Part shown: piece after piece, positions 20,794 to 64,000 of the stretch
Numbering within the stretch: the first letter of the stretch is position 1
Layout: every line of letters begins with the position of its first letter
Assembly: GCA_022457155.1 (NCBI GenBank)
Contig: JAJGOT010000415.1
Location: forward strand, 627,501 to 691,500
Source of the DNA: Cladopsammia gracilis
Taxonomy: Eukaryota; Cnidaria; Anthozoa; Scleractinia; Dendrophylliidae
DNA length: 64,000 bases
Direction of reading: 5' to 3'
Notes under the pieces: generated by a model
Databases searched by the model: none
What the model saw: the letters and a program-made list of their open reading frames with translations, nothing else
What the model was told of the DNA's origin: nothing
Position numbers and translations under genes: made by a program

Positions 20794-21251
20794 GAGACCG
20801 AGCCCAAATATGACAAGAGAAAGCGCATTCATCGCAACCCTACAAAGCATCCAGCTTTAGCATTTCTAAGTGTAATAAAATTTCTTGAGCAGCTTGTCTC
20901 GCAACAGCTCACTCAGTGAAAGGCTAAACGTCAATAATCGGGTTGTTTGATTTTCATTTTGGAAACTCTTGAGAGTAACATATTTAAAGATGTTGGACTG
21001 TATTTCAGCACGCAGGAGAATGGATCCTCTCAGAAGACATCACTTGGTTCACTGATTATCTGTCAATGAAAAACAACAACTACAAATCACATCAACATCA
21101 TGCAATTAATAAATAAATCAATCAATCCAATTAAAAAAACAGTAGAATCCTAAGCTTCATCGAGCTACACTGTAAATTCGAGTTTAATTCAAGTTTAATT
21201 TATCCACGATGCAGTATCATAATATCGTGTAAAGGGCATTCCCATACACGT

Positions 21252-21331
21252 ATATATAATTTTGATCCATGGCATAGCAATTGCGCCCCTTGATGAACGT
21301 ACGGCAGGCGTGCAATGAGATGCCATTCGTT
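21252..21331 (-). pseudogene. Kelch-repeat fragment of a KLHL gene
   Basis: Reading leftwards from 21331 gives Asn-Glu-Trp-His-Leu-Ile-Ala-Arg-Leu, then Ala-Gln-Leu-Leu-Cys-His-Gly-Ser-Lys-Leu-Tyr. This matches the intact KLHL protein at residues 516-541 (Asn-Glu-Trp...Val-Leu-Cys-His-Gly-Ser-Lys-Leu-Tyr). The similarity is only about 27 codons long and ends in AT-rich sequence. It lies in the presumed 3' UTR of the NEK1 gene and is a remnant of a further KLHL copy. Confidence 0.7.
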
Positions 21332-21336
21332 TGCAT

Positions 21337-21350
21337 TTTATTAATTTATT
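21337..21350 (-). terminator. Candidate polyadenylation signals of NEK1-like gene
   Basis: Two overlapping AATAAA hexamers (minus strand; TTTATT on plus at 21337 and 21345) lie about 95 nt after the stop codon at 21440, a suitable distance for cleavage and polyadenylation. Not verified by transcript data. Confidence 0.45.
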
Positions 21351-21439
21351 CAATACTTTCAACTATTGTGGGCTCCTTGCTTACTTCTGTTTATGAAATC
21401 CTACATGCAACATCGTTTCATTACTTGGGCCAGCAGTGT

Positions 21440-54586
<33,147 letters not shown>

Positions 54587-54878
54587 TATGGTGAAGTGTC
54601 CTAAAGCCTATTTTCCTCGATGGACTTCAACCTTTTCTGCATGTCTGCAGGTCTGTACTAAAACAAAGCCTTTCGTGAGATCCGTCGTTACTAAAACAAT
54701 ACAGTAACGAAGGAAAAGTTTGTAAAATGGCGCCCGAACGAAGAAATCTTGTTACGCTTGAGCCCACAAAAGAGAGGGTTTGGGTAGCGGATATTCAAGA
54801 AAAGTAAAGCGCGGGCACAATAATTGTAGAAATTAAATGTGGACTGGACTTTCCCATTCAAGGATTCCTGGCACTAGA
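54587..54878. promoter_or_regulatory. NEK1-like upstream region, promoter not resolved
   Basis: No TATA box is visible. A 26-codon plus-strand frame (54727-54807) with a donor-like AAGTAAAGC at its end lies head-to-head with the NEK1 start, which could reflect divergent transcription. Promoter role is inferred from position only. Confidence 0.3.
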
Positions 54879-55030
54879 ATTTAAATGGTTGTGACTAGAA
54901 TGGATACTCCAAAATCAGGTTTGGACCAGCGGTTGCAGTGAAAACATTGGTTTGGTGGCGGGTTCTCATTCTCGCGGGCTCAGAATCCTGATTTTGGAGT
55001 ATCCATTTAAGTCACAACCGAATTTAAATA
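54879..55030. repeat. MITE-like inverted repeat
   Basis: GGATACTCCAAAATCAGG (54902-54919) pairs with CCTGATTTTGGAGTATCC (54986-55003). Outer arms continue as AATTTAAATGGTTGTGACT and its partner ending near 55028. Confidence 0.82.
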
Positions 55031-55261
55031 CGAAAACTAATAAAGCAAGGCTGACTGTACAACTGGGATTATAATATTCTTTCCAATATTTCGTCAGGCA
55101 CGGCCTGACTTCTTCAGGGAATAAAATGACTACAAGAAAAACGTTACAATATAAATCGCCAAGAAACAAAAGGATATAAGATTGAAATGGAAAGACGTTC
55201 TTTTATCTCCCCGATATCATGGCTGCCACTGACGGGGTGACTGACGGGGTGATATGGCTGT

Positions 55262-55500
55262 GCGCATGCGTAAGGCATTGTTTCAACTGTTTCAACTGTT
55301 TCAACTGTTTATTAATAATCACAAATTTTACATAAAGCAATATCCACTGCCCGCAGTTAGCAGATTAGCTAGTCGAGGCGGGCAGTGGTTACACGTATGT
55401 AATACATATACAGACAGAACACAAGAAAGACTAGAGAAAAACAGTAGTTAAATAAATAAACAAATAAATATAAATAAATTCAATTTAATTAAGTTTACAA
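55262..55500 (-). mobile_element. LINE 3' untranslated end with 9-bp tail repeats
   Basis: On the minus strand an A-rich region leads to the hairpin CCACTGCCCGC...GCGGGCAGTGG (55348-55389), then a run of GTTGAAACA units (three and a half copies at 55270-55305). Hairpin plus short tandem tail is the usual LINE 3' end. No coding part remains. Confidence 0.6.
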
Positions 55501-56379
55501 TCATGAACATTGCAAATATAAGAAGGCCAAGTTTTCAGGAAATTTTTTTTCAGGCATTGGCCAAACCGTGGAGATGTGTCGTGTGACCCATTGTATTCAG
55601 ATAGTTTATTTAATAATTGTACGTATCATGACATGAACATTGTACATTGTGCATGACATTGTACGTATCACTCCAACGCTGGCCCTGTAGAAGACTATTG
55701 TAGTTCTACTGGTCGAAGTATTGGCCATTAAACCTGCCATTAATTTCTGTTGTACTAGCCTTGCATTTTAAACGGTTTATCTACACTTTGGGTGACGTTT
55801 AGTTCTCGCATCCCTTTATAAAAAAGATCTGGAAAGAAGTTACCACTAATTTATCGTAGTGTTGAGTGGTCCTCTCCATTTAAACGTTTAAAGAAATCTA
55901 GCATATACTATGTCTCAGGAGGCTCACAAGGCTTATCGATAGTCATCAAGAGTAGTCATATGGGGAGGGGGTGGGTAAGGGAAGGTGGGAGAAGGTGGCG
56001 GGAACCTGGAGGAGAGGTTAGGGTTAGGATAGTGTTGGCGGGGAGGGGGTCAATCCTTCATTGTCAGGTTCCATGGTGCCAAAGGTATGTGATCTTGTCT
56101 TGATTTTGTCATTCCTTAACATTTTTACGCCTCACTTTCTTCTCCCTTATTTACTCTCTAGACGAGAACGGTTTTCCGCCCGCATTAATTTAACGGAATG
56201 TCCGTATTACGGCGGCCGGTTCTTATCTATTACCGAAAAACTGTCCGTGTCCGTATTAACGGGGTTCTGTATTAAGCGAGCAAATTTTAGAGAAGATTTA
56301 TGGGCTTTCGTCCGGGACCAAGACAACTGTCCGTTATAATGGGGTGTTCGCATTAAGCGGGGGTCCGTAAAGCGGAGTT

Positions 56380-56469
56380 CGATGGTATGCAGTCCTTTGA
56401 TTAAACGTTCGATTATATACAGTCCTTTGATTAAACGTTCGATTTTACACAGTCCTTTGATTAAACGTT
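56380..56469. repeat. 30-bp tandem repeat, three copies
   Basis: Each unit ends in CAGTCCTTTGATTAAACGTT. The start of the unit (CGATGGTATG, CGATTATATA, CGATTTTACA) varies. The last copy overlaps the left terminus of the next element. Confidence 0.9.
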
Positions 56470-56748
56470 GTCACTGATCGGTCTTACCCCTACGCGACCA
56501 GACCGAAAGGGAGTATGGGTAAATTAAAATGCATGATTAATTATTCTCTATCGCGTTTGCAATGGAGAACAAAACTCGCGTTTGTCTTCGCGTGTTACGC
56601 AAAGACAACAAGAGTCGCTTCGATACATATTCTGTTAAGGACGTTTTGTATTTGATAATGTGCAGTTGTTGAAGGTGAATTAATTTCTCTCCATAATCCT
56701 TTTCGGCCTGGTCGCGTAGGGATGGAACAGATCAATGACAACGTTTAA
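56461..56748. mobile_element. TTAA-bounded MITE with about 55-bp terminal inverted repeats
   Basis: TTAAACGTTGTCACTGATCG at 56461 pairs with the complement of GATCAATGACAACGTTTAA ending at 56748; CCCTACGCGACCAG/CTGGTCGCGTAGGG lies within both ends. TTAA marks both edges. Confidence 0.85.
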
Positions 56749-57204
56749 AGTGCCTATCACCCCTAGAAAGTTATTTTCAGAATCAACTCTATGTACATTG
56801 AATAATGGCAAAATATTTCTTGTTTTGAACGTCGTGTTAGTGAGTTATAGAGATTTAAATTTACAAAATGCTATTTAGATGACGTCAACCCGGGAATCAT
56901 TTATTATACAACTACTTGTTTTCACCTCCAAGTAATATTTTTTTACGAATCAATTGACTATCCACAGTTTATTTTTAGTATTTATCAAATTTATTATCCT
57001 CAAGCTGTAAACTGGGCATTGTAAATCGGCGTAGAAATAATGGCAAATTCCCGGGTTGACGTCATCTGATAAGCATTTTGTAAATTCAAATCTCTATAAC
57101 TCACAAACGCGACGTTCAAAACAAGAAATATTTTACCATTCAACTATTCAGTGTACATAGAGTTGATTCTGAAAATAACTTTCTAGGGGTGATAGGCACT
57201 TTAA
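56745..57204. mobile_element. TTAA-bounded MITE with about 160-bp arms, sharing a TTAA with its neighbour
   Basis: TTAAAGTGCCTATCACCCCT at 56745 pairs with AGGGGTGATAGGCACTTTAA ending at 57204. Arms continue through TTATTTTCAGAATCAACTCT and CCCGGGTTGACGTCATC-type sequence to 56905 and 57045. Confidence 0.88.
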
Positions 57205-57808
57205 TCAAAAGACTGTTTAAACCTGCGCCTGGTTCGCAGACTAAACTAGACAAGTTTAGATCCGCCAGGTACCGACTGTCTAGCATAGGCCATTAAATGA
57301 TGACAGGAAACAGGCGAAGAGTCAAAGTGTCCAGTTTACAGGTTGTGGTATATCGTTTTGTGAAAATAATTACAAGTTCTGTCATCAGCATACTTTATTG
57401 AGTTACTCACAGTTGCAGCTCATTGTAACAACGTCTGCAACGTTACAGCTAAATTTCACAATTATAGCGACACCACTAAATCAATACTATCCTGAATTTT
57501 AAACTAAAATATTCGAGATTCTTGACTCAGTAAGAGCTGCCGTGGACAGGTCTTACTGTAAATTAAACCGACGAAGCTGCGCTTTCTTTTGTCATTTTTA
57601 TCTCGTTGTTTAGACAATTTCCATACTGATATAATTAACTGTAGGTAAAAGGTAAAAAATATTTAACTTAAACAAGAATGACAGCTAAGAGCTGAAAGAG
57701 TTGCTAATAAACCATGGTAAAGTTTGAAAAAGTTTATGAACGACAAAGTGTAAAAATCTAAGTTAACTTTTCAAGAACTATAAGTTATGACGTGCTCATA
57801 GTCGCCAC

Positions 57809-58759
57809 CTAGTCCGAGTCCCAGTCCCTCGCGTCTGCGTTAGGAGCATTGTTATAAATTGGTAAGCCTCCATGTCTGATCTGATAATCTTCTAACAAAT
57901 AATACACAATTTCAGGTGGGTTAAGACAAGTAAGCCACCGCACTGCAATATTTCTCCATCGCCGTTTTCCCGGACCGCTCAGGTATCTGCCAATAGGAAG
58001 CCCGTCATTTCCGCTAAAATGGGCGTTCAGACAGTCCCGGATGTTACTGAAATACGGGTTTCCGCCAATGTAGATGATCTACATGTATATGAAAATGAAC
58101 GCCACTGTTAGATAAAGTACTGGACATGTAATGCAACATTGTGCGCAAAATTCAGCCTGTTTCCAGCTCTCATGCAAATGTGTTTTACTAGAAAAGGGAA
58201 AAAGGGAGGCAACAATTTAGACATGGTCGACTATTGTGAGGTCTGGAATCGACAGCCTTCGATAACCGTTCGGAATTTCTAGTAAAGAGACTAAATAAAA
58301 TAAAAGTCTCCAGCTTTTATCCATCTTTTTCTTTTTCTTTTTCATATTAGATGCTAGGGATCCCTGTGTCGGTATTCGCCGCGCCCAGTCAGGTCCCAAG
58401 ATCCACGCGCTAACTACGTAACCACTGCGCGTCCAGTAAGAACGATAATAGGTGACTCAATTTTCATTACAGTAATGCACATCGATCTTCTCTTGGCCGA
58501 ACTTAATCGAACTGATACATTTTTTATCCAATGAGTTTCTGGTATCATAAAAACGAAAAAAAAAACAGTTTCTAACCTCGTCGTTTCTACAAATCTCATA
58601 AACTCCAGACATTCTCGCGCCCTCCTGCACATTAAAGCTTCTGAGAGCGCTGTGAAGAGGCTGCAAATTCATCTTTTCTCGGTAAAATTGGACAATTTTA
58701 AGATGATCCTGGTCCACCTCCGTTTCTTTATGTACTGTCACTTCCTCGGATTTCTTCAT
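57809..58759 (-). CDS. Small GIY-YIG-fold protein, two exons, 150 aa
   Basis: Exon 1 is 58577-58759 (ATG at 58759, donor GAG then GTTAGA, phase 0). Exon 2 is 57809-58078 (acceptor TGTAG, stop TAG). The join gives 150 residues. Gly-Val-Tyr at 52-54 and Tyr-Ile-Gly at 64-66 form the GIY-YIG pair. Arg75 (Asn-Ile-Arg-Asp-Cys-Leu), Glu117 (Pro-Pro-Glu-Ile-Val-Tyr-Tyr-Leu) and Asn137 (Pro-Ile-Tyr-Asn) sit where the family has its catalytic Arg, metal-binding Glu and conserved Asn. Residues 1-49 form a charged helical leader. GIY-YIG enzymes cut DNA (for example SLX1, LEM-3/ANKLE1, UvrC), but this protein has no extra RING or DNA-binding domain and I cannot place it in a named subfamily. The 498-bp intron holds a SINE-like fragment. 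The exon 1 reading into the intron (58457-58576) is not coding. Confidence 0.75.
58340..58440 (-). repeat. Probable tRNA-derived SINE fragment (GIY-YIG gene intron)
   Basis: Minus strand reads GTGGTTACGTAGTTAGCGCG and then TGGGACCTGACTGGG, resembling a tRNA-like SINE head (compare the SINE at 31671). The B-box is not clear, so the call is weak. Confidence 0.35.
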
Positions 58760-61335
58760 GTTGGCTGATCAATTTAATTGTTAGTGAAAGGAAAAACGAA
58801 AAGCATTTTAGGGAACGTTAGGTTTTTCATACCCTAGGGCATGTACTAGGTGAAAGCATTCAACTATGTGGAAAATATGACTTTCGCTCGCCAAGTAATG
58901 AACGGCAAACAGAAGCATTGTAGCTTCTACTTAAAAGCTAAGTATAGATTTAATCCACAGGCTCAAAACAGCACCATAGCAAAGTACGGCTCATTAACTC
59001 AGAGCTGTTTGAACTTATAGTTAATCAAAGATCCTATCCAGGCTCAAAAGTTACCGCAGAACCACTTTGTACGTCCACATTAAACAGCACCACAAGAAAG
59101 TACAAGATCTAATACTTGACACTGACGGCACCACGAAAAGTACTGCGCATTGCCTTTCATTTGAATTCTCACAGTTTTACACAGACTCAAAAGTTAGATG
59201 TATTGCACTGTGTAAAATTAAAATTTTACACAGTGTAATAAACAGTGCTACAGGAAGTAGACTTGAAAATAGTCCGTATTTTTACGCTAGTCCAACGAAA
59301 AAAAAAGGCGGCTATTTAAACTTCCGTAAGACTAAGTGTTTCTATAAGCCAATGGAAGACGTAAACGAAAGTTTTCTGCAACCAGAATAATTAAAAAAAA
59401 ACACAGCTTAAAGTAGTATTCCACATTTCCCTGTAGTTCAGTTTATGGCAAATGTTTTTTAACCGAACACAGCGCGCAATTTGCCTTATTTATTTTTGTT
59501 CTTCGATTTTCTCTTCAAATGAACTAAGCTTTACTTATAGCAAAAATAGTGAAAATTATGGCAAAGAACGACTATTGCGTTATACATTTAAGCTCATTTA
59601 CATACCTTAAATTGGTTCCTGCAGTAGTGACCAAACAGTATTTCTTACACTTCTTAGTAACGGAAAGATAATTTCAAGTGGCTTAGCAACCAAATGGCCG
59701 TAGAATCCAGCTCGCGCATGCGCGCGGTCATAAGCGCGCGCACGAGATAACCGAGTGCGTTTGAAATGAACGAAACTTGATTTCATTTCAATACAACACG
59801 GCGAAATAATTCAACAATAGAACGATTTTCCCTGATTTGTTTTGTCCGCCAGTAGTTGAAAGGATCAAAACCAGCTTTGCTCGTTTTCCCGCCTAAAAAC
59901 TGTGGAAAAAGGCTTGTTCGATTGACTGATCAGAATGCTAAAAAGCGAGTGACGTCAGTGAGAATAGTACTTTTTAGCTCGCAATCCGTTCGCTGTGCTG
60001 TGCATGTTCACTAAACCAACCAAAAGCCGCGCGCGTTCGCCTGCGTTCGATAAACCAATCAAACTTCTTCCTTCCAGTTTGTTGTTTTGGCTATGTCACG
60101 CGTTATCATACGAAAATCGTTCCGCTATTATCGCTTTATCAAAAATTCAGTAAAATTCCAAGGAATGAAAATTTTTCATGTGATATGATTATAACTTACA
60201 AAAAGTAACGCATTGTCAAAAAAGTTTAATGTGCATTTCTCACCGCATTTGACTTAACACAAAATGCACTCAGAGCCTAATATTTCAACACGTTTCTACT
60301 GGTTGGACTTTTGATTATACATGCATTTTGGCTCATTTCCTTTTGACTACAGAAACAGTAAATGAAGAAAATTACCTGCAACGCATTTAGAAATATCGCC
60401 AGAGAAGTGAACTAAAATGGCGAACATCGATAAGCGCGTAAATTGACGAGTTATGGCTGCACATGGGGATTTGCTAAACAAGAAATGACACGTAAGAGTC
60501 GTCGAGAGCAACTCTTTCTTTTTGAGCATTTAGCAAACCTCCCAAGTGCATCCATAACTCAATAGTGCTCAGTAGTGGCGTTTATCACGTAATTTGATAA
60601 CATATTTAATTAATCTAAACAGCGAAAAAACATTTGCCTTCAGTTGAGGTAATGACGATTATACTGTCGTGCGTGCGCACGTTGTATCTTTGTTGTGAAT
60701 TAAGATTTTTTGATTTAAACCTGTCGTTTCCTTCCTCAACGATTGTAGAACCTTATTTGCTTCCATCCTGAATGAATGTTGTTTGTCTCTAGCAATTTTT
60801 GGTTAAGAAAGTTGAAAATTACGCCGCAAAACTAGAATTGTATTCAGAAGGCAAATAAGGTGAATAAGCTAAAAGCTAAGGCGAGGTGAAAGCTAAGAAA
60901 AAAGAAAAAGTCAACATTTTATATTTAGGCTCGATTTAAGGCCGTGTGAGGAGGATGAAAGCTGAATCCCTAAAATAATTGTTAATTGAGCCTAGTCCTT
61001 TTGTTCTTGATTGAAAATCAAAGTTCTCTGACTAGGGCGCATATGTTTTAAACAAAAAGGAGAACGCAAGCCCAATCTTAGTAGTTTCCCGCCCCGTTGC
61101 GTGTTTCAAGCAAAAACATTTTTGAAAGTTTTTTTGCTTGTCCCCCTCCCCGAATTAATTTGTTTGTTTGTCTTGTGTTGTTTTTCTTTTGTTTTTGCTT
61201 TTTGCAGAAGCTTGTATCAGGGTAGGGAAACTTCTATGTACTCAACCTCGTTCATTGGAATCTAATCAAAACAAATAAACATACAGCTACAAATGAAAAT
61301 AAACGAGTTTTGCTTACACATGTAGCCCTTTATTT
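58760..61335. other. Intergenic, no supported gene
   Basis: Positions 58930-59190 contain diverged units of the ~100-bp family seen at 28990-29835. A perfect hairpin (CACTGTGTAAAAT/ATTTTACACAGTG) lies at about 59205-59236. Positions 59700-59760 are rich in CGCGCATGCGCGCG words. A region near 60380-60480 contains GCGAACATCGATAAGCGCG. Open frames here are short and unsupported. Confidence 0.45.
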
Positions 61336-61623
61336 AGAGCGGTTTTCAATTGAGTGCCGTCAGTAAAACCAAAACCAAAGTAGTCACTCTAGCCAATCAC
61401 AACACAGGCAGACAATCCAATGAACCAATCAGTACATGAAGCAAATACATGCAGCCGGCGCCAAGCGCGGGAAAACGCGTGCGAGCGAGTCACGATCGGT
61501 CTTAGTTTTACTTCTGATTGGTTGATAAAGTAGCGCGAGATGTTTTAGCCAATCACAAAGCGTAGCAATGCAAAACGAAAGCAATTGCGAAATTATATTC
61601 AACACTCAGTTGTAAACCTCGCT
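61336..61623 (-). mobile_element. GGCGCC-core MITE, copy 4 (inverted, most complete)
   Basis: AGAGCGGTTTTCAATTGAGTG (first 20: 61336-61355) and CACTCAGTTGTAAACCTCGCT at the right end give about 20-bp terminal inverted repeats. Interior modules are the reverse complement of copies 1-3, including CCGGCGCCAAGCGCGGGAAA and ACTTCTGATTGGTTG. Confidence 0.88.
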
Positions 61624-61861
61624 ATGCCTGCAAACTTCTTAATCGTGGATCTGTATCAAGCATGGAGTTTACTGACGATGTCGACACATTTAATACTCTA
61701 GACCGTGCGCGCTCGCTTCGCTGGTTGATTGACATCTGCCAGTTGCGTTTTTTCCCACGAAAAAAGCGACAAACTTTTTAGATCAATACGTTTCCTTATG
61801 GTCTTCTGATCGCACCCGATCCATTGCCCGCCTTCTCACCGTATTTTTATTACACTCTTTA

Positions 61862-61964
61862 GTATCATCATCATCATCATCATCATCATTATCATTATCA
61901 TCATCATGCATCATCGTCCATTTCCATTTCCATTTTTCCATTTTATTTATTTTGCCATTAACCA

Positions 61965-62006
<42 letters not shown>

Positions 62007-62015
62007 TATAATCAT
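61862..62015. repeat. ATC/CAT trinucleotide microsatellites, two blocks
   Basis: Blocks at 61862-61908 and 61966-62008 with small interruptions. The apparent poly-Asp peptide on the minus strand is a translation of this repeat. Confidence 0.95.
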
Positions 62016-62688
62016 CCACCATCAGTGGTTTTGGGGACAAATATGGCATAATCCAAAGGTTTCTGTCTGAATTCAAGTTTAGAAATCACTTATCTGATTT
62101 TGTTTCAAGTCTTGCAATTGTTTTAATCGCACTAATTAAAATCTGGATGTATGGTGTAAACCGGTTTTTTTTTTGCAAATCTCCTTGATATTTCTTTCAG
62201 AACAAATTTGAAACGTTATGTTAAATTTTTCTACTCCTGAGAAAGCTTCGGAAAGGATAGTAATTGATATTTTAATTTATACTCTACTCCTCTTATAGTT
62301 AATTTAAATTTAGTGTATATGTGTAGTCTCGTATATAAATGTATTTTTGTCAGTCGTGTATCATTTTTTTATCTCTCAATAAATCAATAAAATACGAAAA
62401 AATAATCAAACTTTAACTTAGAATTCTCTTATAAACCTTTTAATTCCCGCCATGTTTATCCCCAATACCCAAAATACAACATTTTGCTTTAAAGGGCCCT
62501 AGCAACGCAAATTAAATCTCTCGTGATAGTCATGTGGAGGCGAGATAAACTGTTAATAGTTTAATAAAATGTTTCTCCTTATGGTTTTTTCACAAATTTG
62601 CCGGCAGCAAAGTATACCTCTCTACTAAGCGAGCACGTGCTTCAAAAACGAAAGTTAAATACAAAATAATATAGCGATAATATCTCAA
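62016..62688. other. AT-rich stretch without recognised gene
   Basis: It contains CTCTCAATAAATCAATAAAA near 62375-62394, which could be a polyadenylation or retroelement tail on the plus strand, but I see no coding sequence leading to it. Confidence 0.35.
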
Positions 62689-62689
62689 T

Positions 62690-62725
<36 letters not shown>

Positions 62726-63231
62726 CACTACTACCACTACTACCACTACTACCACTACTACCACTACTACCACTACTACCACTACTACCACTACTACCAC
62801 TACTACCACTACTACCACTACTACCACTACTACCACTACTACCACTACTACCACTACTACCACTACTACCACTACTACCACTACTACCACTACTACCACT
62901 ACTACCACTACTACCACTACTACCACTACTACCACTACTACCATTACTACCACTACTACCACTACTACCACTACTACCACTACTACCACTACTACCACTA
63001 CTACCACTACTACCACTACTACCACTACTACCACTACTACCACTACTACCACTACTACCACTACTACCACTACTACCACTACTACCACTACTACCACTAC
63101 TACCACTACTACCACTACTACCACTACTACCACTACTACCACTACTACCACTACTACCACTACTACCACTACTACTACCACTACTACCACTACTACCACT
63201 ACTACCACTACTACCACTACTACCACTACTA
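62689..63231. repeat. 9-bp satellite (ACTACTACC), about 57 units
   Basis: A short pure ACT/TAC run (62690-62724) passes into a highly regular ACTACTACC array with rare variants (CCATTACTACC at 62941, extra ACT near 63172). It resumes at 63916 after the LINE insertion. The long poly-valine reading on the minus strand is an artefact. Confidence 0.97.
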
Positions 63232-63915
63232 ATTTATTAAACATGTTTGAATACTATGATCTACAAAATTTTAATCTTGACACACTGGATGAAAATAAGA
63301 TCATGCATTATGTCAATCTTATGAAGCAAAAGTATATTTCCCACTGGAAAAATGCTTTACAGAACTCAAGGAAATTAGAATTTTACAGTAGTTTTAAGGA
63401 TCAATACATAATCTCCCATTATCTGGATCACACAAGGAAATCAAATGAAAGGAAAACTCTAGTCAAATTTAGGACAGGTAATCCAAAACTCATGATCGAG
63501 CTTGGTCGATATAATCAAATCCCTAGAGAAAATAGATTATGCCCTTTATGCGAATCAAATAATATCGAAAACGAAATTCATTTTCTCTTTCAATGCCCAA
63601 GATATTCAACTTTAAGAGATAAATACTTTAATCAAATCTACCAACACTTGCCGAATATTCAAAATACATCCTCAACAGAAAGTATCAAAGAATTGATGAA
63701 CTCTTCCAATTATTTTGTTAATTTACTTTTAATGAAAATGATATCTGCATGCTTTGAATTACGTGATAGCTTAATATTGTCAAATCAAAATGAAGTTTTG
63801 TAATTATTTAATATTCTTTTACTGTCTTTTGTTATTGTTAAAAGTATGCTTTTGCAATACTGTAACTCAATATAGTCATGCAAATAAAGCTATTATTTAC
63901 TTTACTTTACTTTAC
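63232..63915 (+). mobile_element. 5'-truncated LINE inserted in the satellite
   Basis: An intact frame (63243-63803) encodes a LINE C-terminus: Lys-Phe-Arg-Thr-Gly-Asn, then Cys-Pro-Leu-Cys...Glu-Ile-His-Phe-Leu-Phe-Gln-Cys, the zinc motif, and Leu-Arg-Asp near the end. It is followed by about 110 bp of untranslated sequence with AATAAAGC and a TTTAC-repeat tail (63896-63915) that runs straight into the satellite. The protein is related to the C-terminus of the LINE at 2237-4320. The open frame and clean tail suggest a recent insertion. Confidence 0.88.
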
Positions 63916-64000
63916 CACTACTACCACTACTACCACTACTACCACTACTACCACTACTACTACTACTACTACTACCACTACCACTACTACTACCACTACT
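63916..64000. repeat. ACTACTACC satellite, continuation to the window edge
   Basis: Same 9-bp unit as 62689-63231, with a pure TAC patch at 63955-63973. It continues past the window end. Confidence 0.95.

Larger units (their letters stand above)
18883..21251. other. Intergenic stretch dominated by small inverted-repeat elements
   Basis: Besides the three elements listed separately (19213, 20371, 20655) and the poly-G at 19023-19040, I see no gene. Short open frames near 20000-20560 arise from the palindromic element and flanks. Confidence 0.45.

Noticed and set aside
58457..58576. Extension of GIY-YIG exon 1 past the donor
   Set aside because: Reading through gives a poly-Phe stretch and misses the Tyr-Ile-Gly block, whereas splicing at 58577 to 58078 restores the domain in phase.
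61783..62076. Acidic (poly-Asp) open frame
   Set aside because: Translation of the ATC/CAT microsatellites, with no splice or family support.
62642..63244. 200-codon poly-valine open frame on the minus strand
   Set aside because: It is a direct translation of the ACTACTACC satellite, not a gene.

Overview
This is a eukaryotic, animal-type window with about 37% GC by eye. It has many small GT-AG exons, tRNA-derived SINEs, degraded LINEs and a dense set of miniature inverted-repeat elements. The gene content (an intronless BTB-BACK-Kelch gene and a many-exon NEK1 kinase), the repeat style and the frequent ACATGTA-type words suggest an anthozoan cnidarian, most likely a stony coral. That assignment is inference; no taxonomic marker is present.

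Layout. Positions 1-5.5 kb: the 5' end of a second Kelch-like (KLHL) gene that runs off the left edge, a broken Crypton-type (DUF3504) tyrosine recombinase, a broken LINE interrupted by an inverted-repeat element, and two exons of an unrecognised plus-strand gene cut by that LINE. Positions 5.5-9.4 kb: LINE and MITE debris. Positions 9.4-14.2 kb: a 4.8-kb foldback-like structure with 1.24-kb inverted arms, each built of two tandem arrays around the same broken coding fragment. Positions 16.85-18.71 kb: an intact intronless KLHL gene (619 aa). Positions 21.44-54.59 kb: a complete NEK1-like gene on the minus strand, which I resolve into 38 coding exons (3,939 nt, 1,312 aa) with consistent reading phases throughout; its introns carry more than a dozen inverted-repeat elements, a SINE, LINE fragments and tandem arrays. 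Positions 57.81-58.76 kb: a two-exon minus-strand gene for a 150-aa GIY-YIG-fold protein. Positions 61.3-64 kb: a MITE, microsatellites and a 5'-truncated LINE sitting inside a 9-bp ACTACTACC satellite.

The three host genes (KLHL, NEK1, GIY-YIG) all lie on the minus strand. Nothing shows that they act together. NEK1 is a cilium and DNA-damage kinase, KLHL proteins are usually Cullin-3 substrate adaptors, and the GIY-YIG protein is a predicted nuclease-fold protein of unknown role. KLHL sequence occurs three times (5' fragment at 1-162, intact gene, and a short kelch fragment beside the NEK1 3' end), which points to local duplication and decay.

The most unusual items are the foldback-like element, the stacked elements bounded by TTAA target sites (two of them sharing one TTAA), the long intronic hairpins of NEK1, the compact GIY-YIG gene, and the truncated unknown gene at 4.3-5.5 kb. 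All exon boundaries were read by eye from splice consensus, phase and similarity to remembered family features; no search or RNA evidence was available.
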